19,340 nt of DNA from CAWBRT01 sp050015355. GTDB lineage: Bacteria > Acidobacteriota > Terriglobia > Terriglobales > Acidobacteriaceae. The notes below the pieces were generated by a model. That model was not told the origin of the DNA and made no database searches. It worked only from the letters and a program-made list of their open reading frames with translations. The stretch lies in contig JBEKBO010000138.1 of assembly GCA_050015355.1 (NCBI GenBank), positions 1 to 19,340 of the forward strand, in the 5' to 3' direction. Both the position numbers and the translations under genes were made by a program. Of the stretch, positions 6,870 through 13,374 are shown in pieces; position 1 is the first letter of the stretch, and each line of letters starts with the position of its first letter.

Positions 6870-7208
6870 TCACATCCCGGGGCGCGGATTTCTAGCTCCG
6901 GCATCTGCCTCGGAACAAATCGCCGATGAAGCCGCCGGGCCAGGCAGGTCTCTCAGAACAAACCCCACCGCAAGAAATTTCTCATCGGGAAAATTGGCAC
7001 GGGCGTTTCCACATCGTCTCTTGCAACCTTCATAGCCGCTCATGCACCCGCGCACGCAAGCAGAAGCCCTGCCGGAGTCCTGTATATACCGGCAACCGTT
7101 TACGCACGTATCATACTGAGCAGAGCAATTGCTCTGACAGGTGGCTGAAGCAATCTGTGAAATAACCAACAGCCCCGCGAACATCAGTGAAAGACCAATC
7201 TTTTTCAT
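6870..7208 (-). CDS. Secreted Cys-rich mini-protein with four CX3C motifs
   Basis: A 112-residue protein I cannot assign to a named family. A Sec signal peptide (MKKIGLSLMFAGLLVISQIASA) is followed at once by eight cysteines at residues 24, 28, 35, 39, 51, 55, 62 and 66. These form two identical modules CX3C-X6-CX3C separated by eleven residues. Cysteines spaced 4-7-4 fall on one face of a helix, so two antiparallel helices joined by disulfides, as in CHCH or small-Tim hairpins, are a reasonable model. The remaining tail (residues 67-112) has one further cysteine and no motif. The longer frame to 7415 is repeat sequence; the ATG at 7208 has AAGGAAAGG upstream. The window contains no disulfide-forming enzyme. 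Function unknown; a structural or metal-binding envelope role is speculation. Confidence 0.75.
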   Translation of the reverse strand: MKKIGLSLMFAGLLVISQIASATCQSNCSAQYDTCVNGCRYIQDSGRASACVRGCMSGYEGCKRRCGNARANFPDEKFLAVGFVLRDLPGPAASSAICSEADAGARNPRPGM

Positions 7209-7242
7209 TTTGCCTTTCCTTTCGGCTTGATTTGTCCTACTG

Positions 7243-7258
7243 GTGAAAGAACGTTCAC
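7243..7258. promoter_or_regulatory. Palindrome upstream of the Cys-rich gene
   Basis: GTGAA-AGAACG-TTCAC, with a nested perfect GAACGTTC, lies 35 bp upstream of the ATG at 7208. Size and position suit a repressor or activator site. No known consensus fits confidently. Confidence 0.3.
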
Positions 7259-7308
7259 GGGCATGAATCTTGCGGCCTTGGGCTAAAAAAAAGCGCTGGC
7301 GACGGGTG

Positions 7309-7517
7309 CTGGTGCCCCGCATCTGCTGTCGGTGCTGGTGCCCCATATCTGCCGCTGGTGCCCCACATCTGCCGCAGTTAGCAGATGTGGGATCAAGCGC
7401 GGGCGAGTGGCCCACTCAAGCCTCTTTTGCTTGAGTGGGGCAGTTCTGGCGGCTGGTGCCCCACATTTGCTGCCGGTGCCCCACATCTGCCGCAGTTAGC
7501 CCAGATGTGGGATCAAG
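7309..7517. repeat. Cluster of intergenic hairpin repeats downstream of the KdpD-like gene
   Basis: Successive copies of CTGGTGCCCCACATCTGCC, some complete with GCAGTTAGCAGATGTGGGA (about 7354-7392 and 7476-7513). One TCAAGCC-type hairpin at 7407-7447 is identical over 41 bp to 8652-8692. The cluster abuts the stop codon of the KdpD-like gene at 7520. Confidence 0.85.
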
Positions 7518-7519
7518 CC

Positions 7520-8611
7520 TCACTTCTGTGCAATGATGTGAACGTCGACCGGAAGCGCATCACGCAGAAACGTGTGGATAGCAGAAAAATACAGGTGCTT
7601 CCGCCAACCTGTTTGCGCTGAATGTCCGAATACCACTTGACTGATGTGATTTTCTCGCACGACCCGGGTAATCTCCCTGGCTACATGTTTGCCTTTCACC
7701 CACAGTACCTGCGCCCCCAGATTCTCCGCGAGCCGAAGGCTTTGATCGAGTGTGCGCTGGCCTCCGGGATCAAGGTCCTCTCCGATGTCCACATACACGA
7801 CGTACAACTCCGCGTCCAGGCTTTTAGCCAGTCGGAATGCGCGTGCGATGACATATGGGGCCGACGGAGTTGATTTGATACACGCTGCTATGCGCTGCCG
7901 TACGCTGGGGTTCCGGCCCGATTCTCCCTCTCTCAACTGGGATTCACGGCTGCGACCCACCGCGCCGGCAACTTGCAGCAGCGTCAGTTCGCGAAGCGCA
8001 ATCAGATTGCCAGGCTGAAAAAAATGTCCTAATGCACTTTCAGCACGCTCGAGAGGGTAGATGTCGCCCCTCCGCATGCGGCTCTGCAAGGCCTCCGGGG
8101 TGAGATCCGCGAGCACGATTTCGTTGACCCTTTGCAATACCCGATCGGGTACCAGCTCTCGAATCTGGACTCCTGTGATTCTTTGCACCAAAGGGGCTAG
8201 GCTCTCGATGTGCTGGACGTTCAGCGTCGAAAGCACATCGACGTTAGCGTCGAGTAAGTCCACAACGTCTTCGTATCGCTTGGGATGCTTGCTGCCGGGA
8301 GCGTTGGTATGCGCGAGCTCGTCTACCAGCACCACCTGCGGCTTGTAAGCGAGAATCGCCTCCACATCCATTTCTTCATACAAAGTCCCCTTGTATTCCG
8401 TTTGGCGTCGAGGCACCGCTTCCAGCTTGGAGGACAAGTCCATGATGGCTTTGCGCCCGTGAGATTCGACGACCCCGACCACCACGTCCTCCCCGCGGCT
8501 CTTACGACGAATGGCCTCGGCGAGCATACTGTAGGTTTTGCCAACACCGGGAGCGTAGCCCAGAAAAAGCTTAAAGATTCCCTGCTTCTTCTGTGGGCTT
8601 GTCTGCTGCAT
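7520..8611 (-). CDS. KdpD-like sensor domain plus Usp domain, no histidine kinase
   Basis: A 363-residue protein corresponding to the cytoplasmic N-terminal part of the potassium sensor KdpD. The KdpD sensor domain carries a Walker A motif GYAPGVGKT (residues 18-26) and a Walker B-like VVLVDELAHTN (93-103), then LNVQHIESL and MRRGDIYP. A universal-stress-protein-like domain fills about 240-363 (VIARAFRLAKSLDAELYVVYV ... VVFGHSAQTGWRKH). The four membrane helices, GAF and histidine kinase domains of full KdpD (about 900 residues) are absent, and the frame ends cleanly in its own stop, so this looks like a natural stand-alone form. Truncated KdpD proteins are known in other bacteria. Start 8611 is chosen for GGAG six bases upstream; an ATG at 8635 is possible. 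No kdpFABC or kdpE is nearby. Confidence 0.88.
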   Translation of the reverse strand: MQQTSPQKKQGIFKLFLGYAPGVGKTYSMLAEAIRRKSRGEDVVVGVVESHGRKAIMDLSSKLEAVPRRQTEYKGTLYEEMDVEAILAYKPQVVLVDELAHTNAPGSKHPKRYEDVVDLLDANVDVLSTLNVQHIESLAPLVQRITGVQIRELVPDRVLQRVNEIVLADLTPEALQSRMRRGDIYPLERAESALGHFFQPGNLIALRELTLLQVAGAVGRSRESQLREGESGRNPSVRQRIAACIKSTPSAPYVIARAFRLAKSLDAELYVVYVDIGEDLDPGGQRTLDQSLRLAENLGAQVLWVKGKHVAREITRVVRENHISQVVFGHSAQTGWRKHLYFSAIHTFLRDALPVDVHIIAQK

Positions 8612-8650
8612 CGGCTGCTCCGGGATCTCTGGCATAGGGATATTATCGCT

Positions 8651-8800
8651 GGTGGCCCACTCAAGCCTCTTTTGCTTGAGTGGGGCAGTTCTGAGTTCTG
8701 GTGGTTGGTGCCCCACATCTGCCGCTGGTGCCCCACATCTGCCGCAGTTAGCAGATGTGGGACTGGTGCCCCACATCTGCCGCAGTTAGCAGATGTGGGA
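8651..8800. repeat. Cluster of hairpin repeats upstream of the KdpD-like gene
   Basis: Starts with a TCAAGCC-type hairpin (8651-8692). Further on come a partial GGTGCCCCACATCTGCCG and then two perfect tandem copies of a 38-bp unit (8725-8762 and 8763-8800), each CTGGTGCCCCACATCTGCC followed by GCAGTTAGCAGATGTGGGA. Each unit is itself a hairpin (CCCACATCTGC/GCAGATGTGGG). The cluster separates the E1 dehydrogenase stop from the KdpD-like start. Confidence 0.88.
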
Positions 8801-8831
8801 CTCGGACCGGTTTTCGCGGGAGCATCGATCC

Positions 8832-11018
8832 TCAATACCGGATAACGTCCCGCATGCCCTGGAGAATGTCCTTCATCTGCGGCAGAATCACATCTTCCAA
8901 AATCGGCTGATAGGCCACGAAGCTATCTTTCGCCGCCACGCGCCGCACGGGCGCGTCGAGCTGGTCAAACAATTCATCCGCGATTCGCGCCGCGATCTCC
9001 GCTCCATAGCCCCAGCTCAGCATATCCTCGTGCACCACCAGCACGCGGCTGGTTTTGCTGACCGAGGTCGCAATCGCATCCCAGTCATACGGGCTCAAGG
9101 TGCGCAGATCGATCACTTCGGCCTTGGCGCCCTGCTCGCGCTCGAGTTCCTGCGCGGCCTGCAAGGCGCGAGGCAGAGTCGCGCCGTAGGTGACCACCGT
9201 CAGGTCAGTGCCTTCTCTCGCGACCTTCGCTTTGCCGAAGGGAACCATGTAGTCCGGACCGGGATACACCGCGCGCCCGAAGGCTTCACGGTACAAGCGC
9301 TTGTGCTCCAGGAACAGGACCGGATCGTCGCAACGCATCGCCGTGCGCAGCAGTCCGGCGGCATCCAGCGCATTGGAGGGAAACACCACGCGCATGCCGG
9401 GGGTGTGCGTAAAGATGCTCTCGCCGCTCTGCGAATGATAGATGGAACCGCCGGTCAGGTACCCGCCGATCGCCACGCGCACTACCGCCGGACACGAGAA
9501 CGCGCCGTTGGAGCGCCAGCGAATCAGCGGCATCTCGTTCCGCAACTGCTGCATTGCCGGCCAGATGTAATCGAAGAACTGGATTTCGACCACCGGTTTC
9601 AGCCCGCGCGTCGCCATGCCAATGGCGCGCCCCACGATGCTGGCCTCCGCCAGCGGAGTATTGAAGACGCGGTCCGTGCCGTACGTGCGCTGCAAGCCCG
9701 AGGTGAGCTTGAAGACGCCTCCCTTGCCCTTGACCAGCTTTTCCTCCAGGTATTGTTCGCGCGAGCAATCAGCCACATCTTCGCCGAAGATGACAATGCG
9801 CGGATCTCGCTTCATCTCATCGCGCAGGCAGGAGTTGATAAGGTCCGCCATGGTTCTTTCCCCGCCGGCGCGCGCATTTGCTTCGGCGGCAAGCTCATAG
9901 TGCGGCTTCGTCTCAAAGGCGGATGAGGTGGGATCGAGGACGGCGGAGTACACATGTTTCGTGTAGCTGTCGGTGGCGGGAATACGGGCGCTCAACGCCT
10001 GATCGGCGGCTTGCTGAACTTCCTCATCGACGCTTTTTTCCAGCTCGCCAATCGAGTGCTCGTCGAGAATGCCCTCCCGGATTAGAAAAAGCTGGAAGCG
10101 CGTGATCGGATCGCGCTCCACGTGTGTACGGCGCTCGGCTTCGGGCCGGTACAACTTCTCATCGTCCGACAGTGAATGCGAGTAAGGACGAATGACGTGA
10201 CCGTGCACCATCGCCGGACCGGCGCCGGCGCGAATGTGATCGACCGCGCGCCTGACGGCCGCGTAGCTCGCCAGCGGATCGCATCCGTCGCACTCCTCGA
10301 AGTGAAAATTTGGAAAATTCGCCACCAGCCGGCTAATGCTGCCGCCAGCCGTCTGCACTTCGACTGGCACGGATATGGCGTACTCGTTGTCCTCGATCAT
10401 GAACAGCACGGGCAGCCGGAGATTGGAAGCGACGTTCATCGCCTCCCAGAATTCACCCTCCGAGGTTGTGCCCTCGCCGCTGGAGACGTACACCACCTCA
10501 TCGGGGTGATGCACAACTTGCTTGAACTCGCGATAGTCGCCCTTGGCCTTCTCCGCCGCCTGCGGGTTGCGGTTGAAGTACCTGCCGCCATCGGCGCAGC
10601 CGACCGCCTGCAAATACTGCGTCCCCGTGGGAGATGACCCGGTCACGATGTTCAACCGGGCGCTGCTCCAGTGCGAAGGCATCTGGCGTCCGCCGGAGTT
10701 AGGATCGTCGGCCGATCCCACCGCGCCCAAAAGCTGATCCAGCGCCGTCATTCCCAGAGTGAGGCACAGCGCACGGTCGCGATAGTAGGGATAGAACCAG
10801 TCGTAACCCGGCTTCAGCGCCAATCCGGCCGCCACCAGCAACGCTTCGTGGCCGGCCCCCGAAATCTGGAAAAAGACCTTTTGCTGGCGCTTGAGCAGGA
10901 TTTCACGATCGTCGATCCGGCGCGAGAGATACATCAGCCGGTAGATATCGATCAGTTGGTTGGTGGTCAACCCTTCGTAGGCCGAGGTGGCTCTCAATTC
11001 AGCCTTGATCGTCGCCAT
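8832..11018 (-). CDS. Fused alpha-beta E1 of a branched-chain-type 2-oxoacid dehydrogenase
   Basis: A 728-residue thiamine-diphosphate enzyme combining both E1 subunits in one chain. It should decarboxylate a 2-oxoacid (2-oxoisovalerate type) and pass the acyl group to an E2 lipoyl protein. The alpha part (about 1-370) has PYYRDRA, the cofactor motif GEG-X26-DN (181-211, where many relatives have GDG-X-NN) and the loop HSLSDDEKLYR. The beta part (about 382-728) has IFGEDVAD with the catalytic-type Glu, FNTPLAEASIVGRAIGMA, and SQSGESIFTHTPGMRVVFP. The ATG is preceded by GAGGAATGA. Fused E1 proteins of this sort occur in Bacteroidetes and Acidobacteria. E2 and E3 genes are not adjacent, so the partner complex must be encoded elsewhere. 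Substrate could also be pyruvate or acetoin. Confidence 0.92.
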   Translation of the reverse strand: MATIKAELRATSAYEGLTTNQLIDIYRLMYLSRRIDDREILLKRQQKVFFQISGAGHEALLVAAGLALKPGYDWFYPYYRDRALCLTLGMTALDQLLGAVGSADDPNSGGRQMPSHWSSARLNIVTGSSPTGTQYLQAVGCADGGRYFNRNPQAAEKAKGDYREFKQVVHHPDEVVYVSSGEGTTSEGEFWEAMNVASNLRLPVLFMIEDNEYAISVPVEVQTAGGSISRLVANFPNFHFEECDGCDPLASYAAVRRAVDHIRAGAGPAMVHGHVIRPYSHSLSDDEKLYRPEAERRTHVERDPITRFQLFLIREGILDEHSIGELEKSVDEEVQQAADQALSARIPATDSYTKHVYSAVLDPTSSAFETKPHYELAAEANARAGGERTMADLINSCLRDEMKRDPRIVIFGEDVADCSREQYLEEKLVKGKGGVFKLTSGLQRTYGTDRVFNTPLAEASIVGRAIGMATRGLKPVVEIQFFDYIWPAMQQLRNEMPLIRWRSNGAFSCPAVVRVAIGGYLTGGSIYHSQSGESIFTHTPGMRVVFPSNALDAAGLLRTAMRCDDPVLFLEHKRLYREAFGRAVYPGPDYMVPFGKAKVAREGTDLTVVTYGATLPRALQAAQELEREQGAKAEVIDLRTLSPYDWDAIATSVSKTSRVLVVHEDMLSWGYGAEIAARIADELFDQLDAPVRRVAAKDSFVAYQPILEDVILPQMKDILQGMRDVIRY

Positions 11019-11224
11019 TCATTCCTCGATAGAGCAACCTCGAGGTCGCTGTTCACCGCCGAGCGCGATGCGGTTCGACAGCGCACCCCGGGAAAACCTC
11101 TAAGGTCTTTGATGCACCGGCATCTCACGCCGTCGACGAATCTATCGATTTCCCAAAAGCCGCGTCTGGCGTTAGCCATGTTAGCTACCAGGGCAGTACC
11201 AGAGATACTGCATCCTTCCCTGCT

Positions 11225-11358
11225 GGTGTCATCGTGAGGAGGTTCGCCGCTTTTGCGAACCGACGTGACGATCTATGCATTCCTCCGAGCGTCACCCCAA
11301 GGCTGAAATACATGGACCCTCACGTCGCGTCCTAACGGACGCTCCTCAGGGTGACACC
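11225..11358. repeat. Large imperfect palindromic repeat
   Basis: GGTGTCATCGTGAGGAG (11225-11241) faces CTCCTCAGGGTGACACC (11342-11358), two mismatches. The interior contains GGTTCGC...GCGAACC (small hairpin) and CACGTCGCGTCCTAACGGACGC. It is related in ends (GTGTCATCCTGAGG) to the elements at 888-983 and 5657-5707 but with a different core. Confidence 0.65.
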
Positions 11359-11389
11359 CGCTCTAAGCTCCGGCCCGGAACCGCTTGCC

Positions 11390-11425
11390 CGTTATCGGAC
11401 CTAATCTCGTTATCGGACGTAATGA
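11390..11425. repeat. 18-bp tandem duplication
   Basis: Two adjacent copies, CGTTATCGGACCTAATCT (11390-11407) and CGTTATCGGACGTAATGA (11408-11425), differ at three positions. It could be a slippage product or a paired binding site. Confidence 0.55.
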
Positions 11426-11539
11426 CACCCCGCGCTGCGTGCAAAAAATGGACAAAAATGCCGCAAAGACGACCATTCCGGGCCCGGAGCACAAGGCCCG
11501 AGCTGACACCCCGGTTATGGGCGAAACCGCCTCTCGTCA

Positions 11540-11545
11540 TATACT
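11540..11545 (+). promoter_or_regulatory. Candidate -10 immediately before the HAD gene
   Basis: TATACT at 11540-11545 ends seven bases before the ATG, and no Shine-Dalgarno sequence is visible. If used, transcription would begin at or next to the start codon, giving a leaderless message. No good -35 is seen. Confidence 0.3.
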
Positions 11546-11552
11546 TAGATAG

Positions 11553-12293
11553 ATGATCCGCAAGAACAAAGTGATTCCCATCGAAACCATCAAACTGCTC
11601 GTCTTTGACCTGGACGGAACCCTGGTGGACAGTCAAGTGGACCTGGCGAACGCCATCAATGCCATGTTGCGCAAATATCAGCGGCCGGAGCTTCCCGTCG
11701 CTGTCATCGCCAGCTATATCGGAGATGGCGCGAACATGCTGGTTCGCCGCGCCCTTGGCGATCCGGCGGACGAAAACTTCGTCCACGAAGCCTTCGACAT
11801 TTTTATCAGGCACTATCGCGAACACACGCTCGACAATACCTACGCCTACGAGGGAATGATCGAGGCGCTGCGCGCCATCCGCCGGCAGACGAATGGCAAC
11901 GTAGCCATGGCGGTGCTCACCAACAAACCGGTAAGCGCTTCGCAGCGCATTGTCAAAGGCCTGGGCATGGAGGACCTGTTCGTTCGGGTTTACGGCGGCA
12001 ACAGCTTTGAGACCAAGAAGCCGGACCCGCTCGGAGCATTGACGCTGCTGCGCGAGACCTCGACTGAACCCGGCGAGGCGGTGATGATCGGCGATTCGCA
12101 AAACGATGTGCTCACGGCGCGGAACTCCGGCATGTGGGCCGTCGGCGTGACCTATGGATTCTCCCCCGATTCGCTGAAGTCCCCTGCTCCCGATGTGCTG
12201 ATCGACTCGCCCCACGAACTGGTCGAGGCGCTCGGCTACGGCTCGCACCGCAAATCGCTGGAAATCCCCTCCGGACAGGGGTTTGCGGGCTGA
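11553..12293 (+). CDS. HAD-family phosphatase, phosphoglycolate phosphatase type
   Basis: A 246-residue haloacid-dehalogenase-superfamily hydrolase. Motif I is VFDLDGTLVDS (nucleophile Asp and acid/base Asp), motif II is VLTNKP, motif III is KKPDP, and motif IV is MIGDSQNDV. An alpha-helical cap domain lies between motifs I and II. This arrangement is that of phosphoglycolate phosphatase (Gph) and close relatives such as pyrophosphatase PpaX. Gph removes the phosphate from 2-phosphoglycolate, a by-product of DNA repair or oxygenase reactions. The substrate of this copy cannot be fixed by motifs alone. The ATG at 11553 lacks a Shine-Dalgarno sequence; a GTG seven codons in is an alternative. 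It precedes the nfn-like operon by 172 bp but is probably a separate unit. Confidence 0.87.
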   Translation: MIRKNKVIPIETIKLLVFDLDGTLVDSQVDLANAINAMLRKYQRPELPVAVIASYIGDGANMLVRRALGDPADENFVHEAFDIFIRHYREHTLDNTYAYEGMIEALRAIRRQTNGNVAMAVLTNKPVSASQRIVKGLGMEDLFVRVYGGNSFETKKPDPLGALTLLRETSTEPGEAVMIGDSQNDVLTARNSGMWAVGVTYGFSPDSLKSPAPDVLIDSPHELVEALGYGSHRKSLEIPSGQGFAG

Positions 12294-12387
12294 CTGGCGC
12301 TCGCGAACCACGGCTCGCCCGGTCAGCCGTCACATATCGTTGTGATATTCCGCACAGGGGTTCGTGCGTGCTCCAACGGAAAATAGT

Positions 12388-12413
12388 TATAACAGTTGAA
12401 GATAGTTTCAACT
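12388..12413 (+). promoter_or_regulatory. Candidate -10 and inverted repeat before the nfn-like operon
   Basis: TATAAC (12388-12393) is a fair -10. It is followed at once by a 7-bp inverted repeat AGTTGAA-GATAGT-TTCAACT (12394-12413), which would overlap the transcription start and could be an operator. A second small inverted pair TCACA-N6-TGTGA lies at 12330-12345. None matches a consensus I can name. Confidence 0.35.
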
Positions 12414-12465
12414 CCGAGGCAGCGGGCTCTCTCTCATTGATCCCCCGAGGACTGACAAGGTTTCT

Positions 12466-13374
12466 ATGTACCAAATTGTGCAAGCAAAACTTCTGGGCCG
12501 CAACATCAAGCAGTTTGAAATCGAAGCGCCCCGGATCGCCAAGAAACAGCGTCCAGGGCAGTTCGTCATCGTGCGTCTGCACGAACACGGCGAGCGAATT
12601 CCCCTCACCATCGAGGGGTCCGACCTCGTAAAAGGCACCATCACTCTGGTTGTCCAGTCGATCGGCAAAACCACGTACCTGATGAACTCGCTCGAAGCGG
12701 GCGATGCGATTCTTGACGTCGTGGGGCCGTTGGGAAAGCCAACCGAGATCGAGAAGTACGGCACCGTCGTAGTCGTCGGGGGCAGCGTTGGCACCGCCAT
12801 CGCGTTGCCGGCCGCGCGGGCGCTAAAGCAGGCGGGCAATCATGTGATCGGCATTACCGGCTCGCGCACCAAAGAATTGCTCATCCTGGAAGACGAACTG
12901 CGGGCGGCCAGCAACGAGACCTACGTTATGACCGACGATGGCAGTTATGGCGAGCAGGGCCTGGTGACCAAAAAGCTCCAGGAGCTGATCGACAGCGGAC
13001 GGCAGATCAATTACGTCCTCGCCATCGGCCCGGTTCCCATGATGCGTGCCGTCGCGCAGGTCACCGGTGCGAAGGGCATCAAGACGGTCGTCAGCCTCAA
13101 CTCGATCATGGTGGACGGCACCGGCATGTGCGGCGGCTGCCGCGTGCTGGTGGGCAACCGCAGCGAGTTCGCCTGTGTCGACGGTCCCGAGTTCGACGCC
13201 CAGAAAGTGAACTTTGAAGTCCTCATGCAGCGCAACAATATGTACCGCGAGAGCGAACAAAAATCGCTGAACGAATTCCTGGCCAACCCGCAAGCCGAAC
13301 TGCAGCGGGTTCGCGAATCCTGCAAGCTGCGTGAACTGGAAGAGAAAACGCGCGCGGAGGCGACCCATGTCTAA
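12466..13374 (+). CDS. NfnA/SudB-like FAD and [2Fe-2S] subunit
   Basis: A 302-residue flavoprotein of the dihydroorotate dehydrogenase electron-transfer/ferredoxin-NADP reductase type. The FAD domain has PGQFVIVRL and ERIPLTI (about 30-49). A nucleotide-binding loop VVVVGGSVGTA lies at 101-111. MVDGTGMCGGCRV and the later FACVDGP give three cysteines (222, 225, 237) and a nearby aspartate, the known ligand set of the NfnA [2Fe-2S] cluster. In Nfn this subunit handles NAD(H); in related enzymes it is called sulfide dehydrogenase beta or glutamate synthase associated. The C-terminal 40 residues are charged and helical. AAGG precedes the ATG by five bases. It overlaps the next gene by eight bases, implying translational coupling and a stoichiometric complex. 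Confidence 0.88.
   Translation: MYQIVQAKLLGRNIKQFEIEAPRIAKKQRPGQFVIVRLHEHGERIPLTIEGSDLVKGTITLVVQSIGKTTYLMNSLEAGDAILDVVGPLGKPTEIEKYGTVVVVGGSVGTAIALPAARALKQAGNHVIGITGSRTKELLILEDELRAASNETYVMTDDGSYGEQGLVTKKLQELIDSGRQINYVLAIGPVPMMRAVAQVTGAKGIKTVVSLNSIMVDGTGMCGGCRVLVGNRSEFACVDGPEFDAQKVNFEVLMQRNNMYRESEQKSLNEFLANPQAELQRVRESCKLRELEEKTRAEATHV

Larger units (their letters stand above)
7209..7519. other. Repeat-rich intergenic region
   Basis: The 311 bp between the Cys-rich gene and the KdpD-like gene hold a palindrome next to the former (7243-7258) and a long cluster of hairpin repeats (about 7309-7517). An eight-A run at 7285-7292 gives a T tract on the minus strand, but no clear stem precedes it. No gene is seen. 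Confidence 0.6.
11019..11552. other. 534-bp intergenic region between divergent genes, repeats only
   Basis: Lies between the divergent E1 dehydrogenase and HAD phosphatase genes. It holds a large imperfect palindrome (11225-11358), an 18-bp tandem duplication (11390-11425) and a possible -10 element for the phosphatase gene. No supported reading frame or RNA gene was found. Confidence 0.55.

Noticed and set aside
7285..7292. T tract on the minus strand as a terminator of the KdpD-like gene
   Set aside because: No stable stem lies immediately before it.
8793..9926. 377-codon plus-strand frame opposite the E1 dehydrogenase
   Set aside because: Antisense shadow beginning in the repeat cluster, without family features.
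12330..12345. TCACA-N6-TGTGA as a CRP/FNR-type site
   Set aside because: The half-sites are in the opposite orientation to the TGTGA-N6-TCACA CRP motif, and 5-bp arms are easily found by chance.
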